Assembly: GCF_000735695.2 (NCBI RefSeq)
Contig: NZ_JASZ02000028.1
Span: 1 to 37,900 of the forward strand
Source of the DNA: Kaistella haifensis DSM 19056
GTDB taxonomy: Bacteria; Bacteroidota; Bacteroidia; Flavobacteriales; Weeksellaceae
DNA: 37,900 nt
Reading direction: 5' to 3'
Below the pieces are notes generated by a model, which was not told the DNA's origin, searched no databases, and was given only the letters and a program-made list of their open reading frames with translations. Positions 8,006-15,802 of this stretch are shown here, piece by piece (position 1 is the first letter of the stretch; the number at the start of each line of letters is the position of its first letter). The position numbers and the translations under genes were made by a program.

Positions 8006-8347
8006 TTTCAAAAGAGTTTGGCTAGATCTGCGTGAGGTTTTATTCTCGCGGATTTTGGGGATTTAGCAGATTTTTTTAACGCAAAGACGCTAAATGGAAT
8101 TATATTTTTGTGGATTCCATTTTCTAATTTTTTTTACCACAAAAGCGACAAAAGCTTTTTTTTGGAGGATGGAGGATGATGTATGGAGGATGTTTTTAGC
8201 CCTGCAAAGACGCTTCGCTTTCAAAAGGATTCTGCTGGATTTGCGTGAGGTTTTCTCTCGCGGATTTTGGGGATTCGGCGGATTTTTTTTAAACACAAAG
8301 ACAGTAAATGGAATTATATTTTTGTGGATTCTGCTTTCTATTTTTTT
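8006..8347. repeat. direct duplication of a ~125-bp element (8006-8128 and 8219-8347)
   Basis: Both copies read in order: a TTTCAAAAG start, CTGGATTTGCGTGAGG or variant, CTCGCGGATTTTGGGGATT, a GCRGATTTTTTT run, a CAAAGAC box, then TAAATGGAATTATATTTTTG and TGGATTC. They differ at scattered positions, so they are not a recent perfect duplication. Between them, at 8131-8154, sits a degenerate copy of the ACCGCAAAAG repeat arm. The inner CTGC...GCAGAT and GCGTGAG...CTCGCG segments can fold into a hairpin. Open frames here are by-products of the repeats. Confidence 0.7.
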
Positions 8348-8415
8348 ACACAAAGACACGACGGCTACTTATTATTCATGCTGATTGGATTATTTAACTT
8401 CTTAACTTTCTAATC

Positions 8416-8550
8416 TTTTTTACCGCAAAAGTGACAAAAGTTTTTGGGTTTAAAGGTTTTAAAAAGTGAGCAAAATTACATTTTAGAATTTTGCTGTCTT
8501 TTGAAATGCTGTTTTTCCATCATTTCTTTTGTCTCTTTTGCGGTTAAAAA
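8416..8550. repeat. head-to-head inverted pair of the ~65-bp dispersed repeat
   Basis: The left arm 8416-8478 starts TTTTTACCGCAAAAGTGAC and ends GCAAAATTA. The right arm 8487-8550 is its imperfect reverse complement, ending CTTTTGCGGTTAAAAA. Only about 8 bases separate the arms, so the element is a large imperfect palindrome able to form a long hairpin in RNA or extruded DNA. It lies about 90 bases upstream of the UMP synthase promoter box. Confidence 0.7.
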
Positions 8551-8641
8551 AAATAGCAAACAATGTATTTTGCTATTATTTATCTACGATATTTAAGATT
8601 TTTTAACCTAATAAGAACGCGAAAAATTTCTCTGAAAACCC

Positions 8642-8649
8642 TAACTTTG
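8642..8649 (+). promoter_or_regulatory. -7 box of the UMP synthase promoter
   Basis: TAACTTTG matches the Bacteroidota -7 consensus TAnnTTTG and lies 18 bases before the ATG at 8668. No clear TTTG -33 box is at the expected spacing, so this is a half-site call. Confidence 0.55.
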
Positions 8650-8667
8650 TCCTAAAGTAAAAAGTAA

Positions 8668-10032
8668 ATGGAAAATAAAAAGGAATTCTTTCTCGAGTGT
8701 TATAAACTCGGCATTATCAAATTCGGACGTTTCACCCTGAAAAGCGGTATTGAAAGCCCATTTTATGTAGATCTTCGGCCACTGGCTTCCGATCCTAAAA
8801 TATTAAAACGACTCGCCAATTATCTTTTGGATATGCTTCCGCTGGATAATTTCGACCTCATTTGTGGTGTTCCTTACGCTGCACTTCCGATGGCAACGGC
8901 GATGTCGCTGGAAAGCTACCTTCCTTTGATTATCAAAAGAAAAGAAGCCAAAGAATACGGCACTAAGAAAATGATTGAAGGGATCTTCCAGAAAGGTCAA
9001 AACTGCCTTTTGGTGGAAGACGTCATCACGAGTGGGAAATCGCTTCTGGAAACCATTCCGGAAATTGAAAATGAAGGAATTTCGGTTTCGGATATTGTGG
9101 TTGTTTTGGACCGTCAACAAGGTGGAAAAGAAATGCTCGAAAGCAAAGGTTATCGCGTTCATACATTGTTTACGATTTCGGAAGTTTGCTCAATTTTAAA
9201 GGAAGAAAATCATTTATCCGATGATGAAGTAACGAGAATTGATGACTTTCTGAAAGGAAATGTGGTGAAATTTGAAGAGAAAAAACGCCCAACTTATGAG
9301 CAGAAACTCGAAAATGCAGAACATTCTGTTGCCAAAAAACTATTGGAAATTTCGATTGAAAAAAAATCAAATCTGATTGCTTCCGCTGATGTCATTACCA
9401 CTCAGGAACTATTGGATTTTGCTGAAAAAGTAGGTCCGCACATCGTTGCCCTCAAAACCCATATTGACATTATTACCGATTTCGATCCCGATAAAACCAT
9501 TCTTCCGCTGAAAGATTTGGCCACAAAATATAATTTCCTTTTGATGGAAGACCGAAAATTTGCCGACATCGGAAACACCCAGGAATTGCAGTTTTCTTAT
9601 GGAATTTATAAGATTTCAAACTGGGCAGATTTCGTGACTTCTCATGTGATTGGCGGTTACGATTCTTTGGATTGCTTCCTGAATGTGGGAGTTGTAGCGA
9701 TTTTAGGAATGTCGTCCAAAGGAACTTTAACAGATAAAAATTATCAGGAAGAAGCGCTGAAAGTGGCTCAATCTCACCCGAATGTGATTGGTGGCGTTTC
9801 CCAAAAACAATTGCCGGAAGAACTTTTACTTTTCACTCCCGGTGTGAATTTATCGGATTCTGGTGACGGAAAAGGGCAACAATACAACACACCGGAACAC
9901 GTTTTCAGGAATTTACAAACCGATTTCATGATCGTTGGCCGCGGAATTTACAAAGCCGATGACGCCGAAAAAGCAGCGCTTAATTACAAAATTGCCGGCT
10001 GGAATGCATATTTGGAAAGTTTGCAAACGTAA
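8668..10032 (+). CDS. bifunctional orotate phosphoribosyltransferase / orotidine-5'-phosphate decarboxylase (UMP synthase)
   Basis: Catalyses the last two steps of UMP synthesis in one 454-residue polypeptide. Residues 1 to about 200 form the PyrE-type domain: KFGRFTLKSGIESPFYVDLR at the start, the orotate/PRPP loop region around KRKEAKEYG, and the PRPP-binding motif VEDVITSGKS at 116-125. Residues from about 210 form the decarboxylase, with catalytic DRKFADIGNT at 295-304 (Asp295, Lys297, Asp300), SHVIGG, the phosphate-binding TPGVNLSDSGDGKGQQY and VGRGIYKA. These motifs are of the eukaryotic UMPS/Ura3 kind, and the domain order matches animal and plant UMPS. Start is the ATG 18 bases after a -7 box. 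The AEC transporter gene follows after 8 bases. Confidence 0.95.
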   Translation: MENKKEFFLECYKLGIIKFGRFTLKSGIESPFYVDLRPLASDPKILKRLANYLLDMLPLDNFDLICGVPYAALPMATAMSLESYLPLIIKRKEAKEYGTKKMIEGIFQKGQNCLLVEDVITSGKSLLETIPEIENEGISVSDIVVVLDRQQGGKEMLESKGYRVHTLFTISEVCSILKEENHLSDDEVTRIDDFLKGNVVKFEEKKRPTYEQKLENAEHSVAKKLLEISIEKKSNLIASADVITTQELLDFAEKVGPHIVALKTHIDIITDFDPDKTILPLKDLATKYNFLLMEDRKFADIGNTQELQFSYGIYKISNWADFVTSHVIGGYDSLDCFLNVGVVAILGMSSKGTLTDKNYQEEALKVAQSHPNVIGGVSQKQLPEELLLFTPGVNLSDSGDGKGQQYNTPEHVFRNLQTDFMIVGRGIYKADDAEKAALNYKIAGWNAYLESLQT

Positions 10033-10040
10033 AAATAGAA

Positions 10041-10958
10041 TTGTTGGCTAATCTTATTCTGCTGTTTCTCTGTTTATTTCTGGGATTTTTTTTCAGAAGA
10101 GCAAAACTTTTTCCGGAAAACGGTCATGTCGCGCTGAACTCCTTTGTTATTAATATTTCACTTGCTGCGCTTTCGCTGTATTACATCCCGAAAATCGTGA
10201 TCAGTTACGAGGTGGTTTTTCCAGTGGCTGTTGCGTGGCTGAATATTTTTTTGGCAATGGTTTTTTTCAGCGTTCTTGGTAAAAAAATGAACTGGTCGAA
10301 ATCCGTAATCGGCGCGCTAATCATGTGTGCCGGTTTCGGAAACACTTCGTTTGTAGGAATTCCGGTCATTCAGGCGATTTACGGGGGAAGTGGACTGAAA
10401 ACCGTGATGCTGGTGGACCAACCCGGTTCTTTTGTAGCCCTTTCCACAGTGGGAATTGCAGTGGCAAATTATTATTCAGGAACCAAAAGTAGAGTTTCGC
10501 ACATTGCAGGAAAAATCATTCGGTTTCCTCCATTTTTGGCATTTTCTGTAGCAATTATTTTGAATGTTTTAAATATTCAAATACCGCATGAACTTGATGA
10601 AGTTTTAAATAAATTGGGAGCTACAACTGTTCCGCTGGCATTATTTTCAGTGGGCAGTCAGCTTCATTGGCAGAAATTGGACGCCGATACCAAACCTTTA
10701 TTTTGGGGTCTTTTATTTAAATTGATGCTCTTTCCAGCATTTATCTTTCTGTTTTATTTTATCATTTTAAAACAGAGCGGTGAAATGATTGAAATCTCGA
10801 TTTTGGAATCCGCGATGGCTCCGATGATTACTGCAGGAATAATTGCTGCAGCACACAAATTGGAACCGAAACTCTGCAATTTGATGGTTGGCGTGGGAAT
10901 TCCTCTAGCTTTTATTACGCTGGCTTTTTGGTATTTGGTTCTTCATTTTTTCGTTTGA
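10041..10958 (+). CDS. AEC family transporter (auxin efflux carrier-like)
   Basis: An inner-membrane protein of 305 residues with about ten hydrophobic segments, of the Mem_trans/AEC family that moves organic anions such as malate or malonate; the substrate is not predictable. Characteristic features are an N-terminal helix followed by FFFRRAKLFPENG, the mid-protein pore segment MCAGFGNTSFVGIPVIQAIY, and the second-half repeat with LGATTVPLALFSVGSQL. The start is a TTG eight bases after the UMP synthase stop; no in-frame ATG is nearby, so an uncommon start codon is likely. It is cotranscribed with the UMP synthase gene. Confidence 0.85.
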   Translation: MLANLILLFLCLFLGFFFRRAKLFPENGHVALNSFVINISLAALSLYYIPKIVISYEVVFPVAVAWLNIFLAMVFFSVLGKKMNWSKSVIGALIMCAGFGNTSFVGIPVIQAIYGGSGLKTVMLVDQPGSFVALSTVGIAVANYYSGTKSRVSHIAGKIIRFPPFLAFSVAIILNVLNIQIPHELDEVLNKLGATTVPLALFSVGSQLHWQKLDADTKPLFWGLLFKLMLFPAFIFLFYFIILKQSGEMIEISILESAMAPMITAGIIAAAHKLEPKLCNLMVGVGIPLAFITLAFWYLVLHFFV

Positions 10959-11311
10959 ATTGAATAATGAAAACCTTTTGTACATAAAGCAAAAACAACA
11001 TACCTATTTGATTATTTGTTCTTTTGTCTTGAAAAAAAAAGGTTATAAAAAAATAAAGTTCGGGCGTCGCTCAAACAGTGGAGATAATTTAACGAAACTC
11101 TTGTTTATTTCCTTAGTGTTTCCGCTTCGTACGTCGTAATAAACAGATTTCAGTCAACTATTTTTTTATCTAAATGCACAGCAAATAATGAAATCGATTT
11201 ATTAACTTGCATCAAGAATTATTCAACAGAAGGTTTGTATCTTTGATTCATTAATTGATGAATGAAAATTTTAATAAAAAAAATGCTCATTTCATTAAAA
11301 ATAAGATTATT
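10959..11311. other. intergenic region with a -7 box at 11238
   Basis: No gene is seen in these 353 bases. A TATCTTTG box at 11238-11245 would place a start of transcription near 11252 and a leader of about 60 bases before the ATG at 11312. It supports 11312 over the upstream ATG at 11255 as the start of the DsbA-like gene. The rest is AT-rich without recognisable structure. Confidence 0.45.
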
Positions 11312-12016
11312 ATGAAAGTAGATATTTGGAGCGATATTCGCTGTCCGTTTTGTTATGTCGGGAAAAAAAAGTTTGAAAAGGCACTTGAACAATTCGCCAA
11401 TTCGGACCAAATAGAGGTCAATTGGCATAGTTTCCAGCTGGATTCCAACCTGGTTACACAACCAGAGAAAAATCCGTATGAATATTTCACAGAGGTGAAA
11501 GGAATTTCACTGAACGAAGCTAAAGCCATGCACGAGCACGTGAAAAATGCCGGAAAAGAAGCCGGAATTGAATTCAATTTTGACGATTCAAAAGTGGCGA
11601 ATTCATATCGCGGGCATCTCCTCATTCAACTTGCAAATTCGAAAAACTTAGGCAATGAAATGGAAGAAGCGATGTTTAAAGCCCAGTTTATCGATGGAAA
11701 AAATATCGATGATGAAGCGACGCTTTTGGAAATCGGGGAATCTGTAGGACTTTCTGAAAATGAAATTCAAGCCGCTTTACAATCTGATGATTTTGCACAC
11801 GCCGTTTCACAAGATGGCTTGCGGGCTCGCCAATTGGGAATTTCCGGTGTTCCGTTTTTTGTATTTAATGATAAATATGGCGTTTCCGGTGCGCAACAAC
11901 CCGAACTTTTCCTAGAGGTTTTGGAAAAATCTTTTGCAGAATTTTCCGCAGGAGACAAAGGTTTACAAATCATCAACAATGGCGATCAATGTGACGTCGA
12001 TGGAAATTGCAACTGA
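11312..12016 (+). CDS. DsbA family oxidoreductase (FrnE-like)
   Basis: A 234-residue cytosolic protein of the DsbA/2-hydroxychromene-2-carboxylate isomerase superfamily, FrnE type. The start MKVDIWSDIRCPFCYVGKKK carries the active-site Cys11-Pro-Phe-Cys14. An alpha-helical insertion follows (KGISLNEAKAMHEHVKNAG), then the thioredoxin-fold return with cis-Pro loop GISGVPFFVFND. The extreme C-terminus has a second cysteine pair, QCDVDGNC, which may bind metal or relay disulfides. FrnE homologues act in thiol-disulfide exchange and oxidative-stress resistance. There is no signal peptide. The in-frame ATG at 11255 would add 19 residues unlike the family and overlaps the probable transcription start. 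Confidence 0.87.
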   Translation: MKVDIWSDIRCPFCYVGKKKFEKALEQFANSDQIEVNWHSFQLDSNLVTQPEKNPYEYFTEVKGISLNEAKAMHEHVKNAGKEAGIEFNFDDSKVANSYRGHLLIQLANSKNLGNEMEEAMFKAQFIDGKNIDDEATLLEIGESVGLSENEIQAALQSDDFAHAVSQDGLRARQLGISGVPFFVFNDKYGVSGAQQPELFLEVLEKSFAEFSAGDKGLQIINNGDQCDVDGNCN

Positions 12017-12056
12017 TTTCTTAACTTACAGCAACGCCAACAAAAAATTTTGGAAA

Positions 12057-12064
12057 TATCTTTG
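12057..12064 (+). promoter_or_regulatory. -7 box of the YceI gene promoter
   Basis: TATCTTTG matches TAnnTTTG and lies 32 bases before the ATG at 12097. A properly spaced -33 TTTG is not evident. Confidence 0.5.
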
Positions 12065-12096
12065 CATTATTAATTTTAACAATAAAAAATAGTATC

Positions 12097-12669
12097 ATGA
12101 AAAAAATCTTATCCCTCATTACCGTTGTGTTATTTTCGGTTTCCACCTTTGCACAATTAGTTTTAAAGAACGATCCGGCTCACTCTAGAATTCAATTTGC
12201 AGTAATTCATCTTGGAATTAACGACATCACCGGAAATTTCGACAAAGCAACTTTAACCATCAATGCAGATGAGAAAAACTTTGCGAATTCTACCCTTGCT
12301 TTCTCAGCTGATGTAAACTCGATCAACACTCATGTTGAAGCAAGAGATAACCACTTGAAAAGTCCAGACTTTTTCGATGCAGAAAAATTCCCAACTCTAG
12401 AATTCAAGAGTACTTCTTTAACTAAAAACAAAAAGAACTACTACACTTTGAAAGGTAATCTTACGATGCACGGTGTTACAAAACCAGTTACTTTAACTTT
12501 GGTTTACCGCGGTTCTACGGTAAATCCGATGAATAAAAAAACTACTTATGGTTACCAGGTTTTGGGAACTTTGAAGAGATCTGACTTCAACGTTGGACCT
12601 AATTTCCCTGCACCAATGATCAATGATATGGTGAGAATTAAAGGTGATTTTGAATTAACAGCTGAATAA
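12097..12669 (+). CDS. YceI family periplasmic protein
   Basis: A secreted, lipocalin-like beta-barrel protein that binds long-chain isoprenoid or amphiphilic ligands; members are often induced by stress. Residues 1-19 form a clear signal peptide (MKKILSLITVVLFSVSTFA). The mature part has the YceI landmarks: DPAHSRIQFAVIHLGI near the start, SINTHVEARDNHLKSPDFFD in the middle, then FPTLEFKS, LTMHGVTKPVTL and a C-terminal MINDMVRIKGDFEL. The length, 190, is usual. It is monocistronic, with its own -7 box and a terminator at 12694-12729. Confidence 0.93.
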   Translation: MKKILSLITVVLFSVSTFAQLVLKNDPAHSRIQFAVIHLGINDITGNFDKATLTINADEKNFANSTLAFSADVNSINTHVEARDNHLKSPDFFDAEKFPTLEFKSTSLTKNKKNYYTLKGNLTMHGVTKPVTLTLVYRGSTVNPMNKKTTYGYQVLGTLKRSDFNVGPNFPAPMINDMVRIKGDFELTAE

Positions 12670-12693
12670 TAGTTAGTAGTTTTTTTTAGTTGG

Positions 12694-12729
12694 AAACGGA
12701 AATTCAGGAAACTGGGTTTCCGTTTTTTT
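12694..12729 (+). terminator. rho-independent terminator of the YceI gene
   Basis: AAACGGAAA (12694-12702) pairs with TTTCCGTTT (12717-12725), followed by a run of T. Confidence 0.8.
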
Positions 12730-12876
12730 TTGTTGAAATTTAAATGAAAAATAAAAAATTCAACATGATACAAAACGCAAAAAAAATTCGTTATAAAAAT
12801 CAACAACTAACAAAAAACAGCTTAATAATAGCATTTCATTTAGAAAAACATCATTATATTTGATTGAATTTAAAAG

Positions 12877-15696
12877 ATGAAAATATTTTTTTGCGGTCTG
12901 ATGCTGGTTACCAATATTGTTGCAATTTCTGCGCAACAAGACAGCATATACATTGAAGCTAAAATCCCGGAAAACAAGAGACAGATTACTGTATATCAAG
13001 ACATTACTTACTATAACCATTCTGAAACCGATTTAGATCAGATAAAACTCCTCAATTGGATTTCCGCGTACAAAACCCATAACACATCATTGGTTTACCG
13101 AAAACTGGAAGATCGAAAAAGCGATTTACACTTTGCAAAACCCAATGAATTAGGCAATCTAGAAAATCTCAACATTCAGATTGATGGTAAAACCATAACA
13201 GGAATGGACGGATCAAGAGAACAGATTTTTCTTCCGCTTTCAGAGAAGCTTGCGCCCGGAAAAAAGGTAAAAATCACTTTAAATTATCAGCTGAATTTGC
13301 CTTCGCATAAATTTACCGGGTACGGAACCGACGGAAAAAAAGTAGTTCTGAAATACTTTTTTCTAGTTCCCGATGGTTTTGATGATCATAACCAAATTCA
13401 AAGAAATTTCATCGATATTGAAGAAAACCAAAATCCTGGCAGTTACTGGAGAGTTAATCTCAATATTCCTATCAACCACTATTCGCAAAGTAATCTTCCG
13501 GAAATTCAGCCCAATTATTTTGAAGGCAAGTTGGTCAATGATCCCGAATTTCTAATCTCGGAAAACAGTTTCCCAACCATTACAACAACTATTGAAGGAC
13601 AAAAAATTACAATCAATTTCGGTTACCAACTGACCGAAACCGAAAAGCAGAATTTGGAATTTTATCTTCCGCTGCAACTCAATTTCATTAAGGCAAAAAC
13701 AGGTTTTTTACCCTCGAAAATATTCATCAGCGAAAAATTCCGCGAATCTGAGAATTTAATGGGAATTGATGATATTAAATTCTGGAAATTCCGTTATCCA
13801 CTTTTCACTGAAGCTGAAAAAATTGACCTGAATTATTTCAGTATTTTATCGAAAAAAATTGTTGAGCAATCTTCTATTTTCGAGAAAAGTGGCGATCACT
13901 GGTTAATGAACGGGCTGAAAACCTACCTGGAAATTCAGTACATCGATCGGTATTACCAAGAGCGAAAATTGCTCGGCGATCTTCCCGACAATTTGAAAAT
14001 TCTCGGTTTGAAACCTTTGAAAATATTCCATGCATCAAAGCTGAAGCTTTCGGAAAGATACGGACTTGCTTACCAATATATTTTGACTCAAAATTTGGAT
14101 CAAAAAATAGGACAACCATTCGAAAATCTGAGCAATTTCAACGCTACTGCGATCAGCCATTTCGAAACGGGAAGTCTGTTTTCGTTTGTAGCAGAAAAAA
14201 TGGGAAAGGAAAAATTTGACGATTTTGTGATTCATTTTCTGCAAAAAAATACAGGAAAAAGAATCGATAAACAAGCTTTTTTAGATGAATTGACTGTAGC
14301 TTCCGGATATTCTTCGGGCTTTTTGGAACACTTTATACAAAATAAAAACCGAGTAAATTTTAGGCTGAAACGATTTAAGAAAATCGGGGATGAATTTCAG
14401 GTGAAAATCTCCAAGAACACTTTACAAGAGATTCCTTTCAAAATTGAAACGGAGAAAAAAAACGGTGAGAAAACCGCATTTTGGTTCGATACCGAACGTT
14501 CCAAAGAAGCGAAAATTTACAATATTCCGCAAACTGATGCAGAGAAAATAATAATCAACAGCGAATATATTTTCCCGGAGAAGAATTTCCGCGACAATTA
14601 TCTTTATGCCAAAGGTTTTTTCGCAAATACCAAAAAAATTCGGCTCAAGTTTTTCAAAGACATTCCCAATCCGGAATACAATGAAGTTTATCTTAATCCG
14701 AAACTGAATTTCAATGCCTACGATAAGATTTTGTTGGGTTTAAATCTTAAAAATTCATCCTTATTCGACCGAAAATTTGTTTATTCGTTTACCCCCTATT
14801 TCAGTTCAGGAACGGGAAAATTAACGGGTGCAGGCGGTGTTTCTTATTCATTTCAGCCGGCCAATAGTTTTTACCGGAGTTTAGATTTGGGCGTTTCAGG
14901 ATCATATTTTCACTATGATTATGATTTAACTTACCAAAAATTTTCAGCATTTGCGAATATTAATTTTAGTAAAAATCCTCGTAGCGACATCGGCAGAAGT
15001 TTAGGTTTTTCCTATAATTTCTTCGAGAAAGAGCTCACTCCTGCGATGATTGCCGCGAATGAATACGGAAAATACAATCTTTGGAATGTTGGATATAGCT
15101 ATTCGGACAGAAGACTCATTCATGAAAAATACCTAAGTGGAAACCTTCAATGGATGGAAGATTTTCAGAAAGTTTCTGCGGAAGCATTCTATCGTTGGGA
15201 ATTTGCACAAGATCAAAAAGTGAGTTTCCGGTTTTTTGGAGGTTACTTTATCACCAATAAAACCAAGAACAATTTGTTTGATTACGGCATTTCGAAGGTT
15301 TCAAATTATGCGTTCTCGTATAGACTTTTGGGACAAAGTGCCACCAGTGGATTGCTTTCCCAGCAATTGATTTTGGCGGAAGGCGGTTTCAAATCTTATC
15401 TCGGGAAAACAGCCAATCAGTGGATTACTTCGGTGAATGTAGATGCGCACGTTTGGCGTTGGTTTAATGTGTATGCGGATGCGGGCGTTTACAAAAACAG
15501 GTTGCAAAATCCTCAGTTTATTTGGGATTCCGGGGTGAAAGTGAAGGTGATTCCGGATTTTCTGGAAATCTATTTTCCGATGCAAAGTTCGCTTGGTTTT
15601 GAACCTTCATTTAAAGATTACGGAAGCAGAATCCGATTTACTTTGATGTTGAATTTCTCAGCGATTACGGGGTATTTTAGGAGAGGTTGGTTTTGA
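12877..15696 (+). CDS. M1 aminopeptidase-fold protein lacking zinc ligands, with C-terminal outer-membrane beta-barrel
   Basis: 939 residues with a signal peptide (about 1-19, ending ISAQ). Residues about 20-520 resemble the gluzincin M1 family: a beta-rich N-domain (ITVYQDITYYNHSETDLDQI), then the segment GDHWLMNGLKTYLE (339-352), which aligns with the M1 motif WLNEGxxxYLE, and FETGSLFSFVAEKMGKEKFD, which resembles the helical part after the active site. The expected HExxH near 322-326 is absent (SILSK) and the third ligand Glu is Asn345, so it should not be a zinc peptidase. From about residue 590 alternating hydrophobic strands run to a C-terminal Phe, typical of an outer-membrane barrel. 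Function unknown. It stands alone between the YceI gene and the T9SS cargo gene. Confidence 0.7.
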   Translation: MKIFFCGLMLVTNIVAISAQQDSIYIEAKIPENKRQITVYQDITYYNHSETDLDQIKLLNWISAYKTHNTSLVYRKLEDRKSDLHFAKPNELGNLENLNIQIDGKTITGMDGSREQIFLPLSEKLAPGKKVKITLNYQLNLPSHKFTGYGTDGKKVVLKYFFLVPDGFDDHNQIQRNFIDIEENQNPGSYWRVNLNIPINHYSQSNLPEIQPNYFEGKLVNDPEFLISENSFPTITTTIEGQKITINFGYQLTETEKQNLEFYLPLQLNFIKAKTGFLPSKIFISEKFRESENLMGIDDIKFWKFRYPLFTEAEKIDLNYFSILSKKIVEQSSIFEKSGDHWLMNGLKTYLEIQYIDRYYQERKLLGDLPDNLKILGLKPLKIFHASKLKLSERYGLAYQYILTQNLDQKIGQPFENLSNFNATAISHFETGSLFSFVAEKMGKEKFDDFVIHFLQKNTGKRIDKQAFLDELTVASGYSSGFLEHFIQNKNRVNFRLKRFKKIGDEFQVKISKNTLQEIPFKIETEKKNGEKTAFWFDTERSKEAKIYNIPQTDAEKIIINSEYIFPEKNFRDNYLYAKGFFANTKKIRLKFFKDIPNPEYNEVYLNPKLNFNAYDKILLGLNLKNSSLFDRKFVYSFTPYFSSGTGKLTGAGGVSYSFQPANSFYRSLDLGVSGSYFHYDYDLTYQKFSAFANINFSKNPRSDIGRSLGFSYNFFEKELTPAMIAANEYGKYNLWNVGYSYSDRRLIHEKYLSGNLQWMEDFQKVSAEAFYRWEFAQDQKVSFRFFGGYFITNKTKNNLFDYGISKVSNYAFSYRLLGQSATSGLLSQQLILAEGGFKSYLGKTANQWITSVNVDAHVWRWFNVYADAGVYKNRLQNPQFIWDSGVKVKVIPDFLEIYFPMQSSLGFEPSFKDYGSRIRFTLMLNFSAITGYFRRGWF

Positions 15697-15751
15697 TAGT
15701 GAATAATTAATAATGAATAGTGAATAATTAATATTTAATAATGGATAAAAT

Positions 15752-15786
15752 AAAAAAGCCACTTCTTTTCGGAAGTGGCTTTTTTT
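15752..15786. terminator. bidirectional rho-independent terminator
   Basis: A 14-bp stem (AAAAAAGCCACTTC, 15752-15765, with 15772-15785) encloses a 6-nt loop, with T runs on both sides. It ends both the M1-like gene (plus) and the T9SS cargo gene (minus). Just before it, AGTGAATAATTAAT occurs twice in an AT-rich tract (about 15699-15735). Confidence 0.9.
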
Positions 15787-15802
15787 ATTGAGAAAGGGAT
15801 TC

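Noticed and set aside
8090-8384. Overlapping ORFs on both strands in the repeat island
   Set aside because: They are translations of the two direct repeat copies, with K/R/F-rich composition and no homology signal.
9170-9370. Minus-strand ORF inside the UMP synthase gene
   Set aside because: It is a shadow frame of a strongly conserved gene.
11255-11311. Upstream ATG giving a longer DsbA-like protein
   Set aside because: The added 19 residues are not family-like and the -7 box at 11238 puts the transcript start only about one turn before it.
12694-12729. Hairpin after the YceI gene as a riboswitch or sRNA
   Set aside because: A short stem followed by a T run after a stop codon is adequately explained as a terminator.
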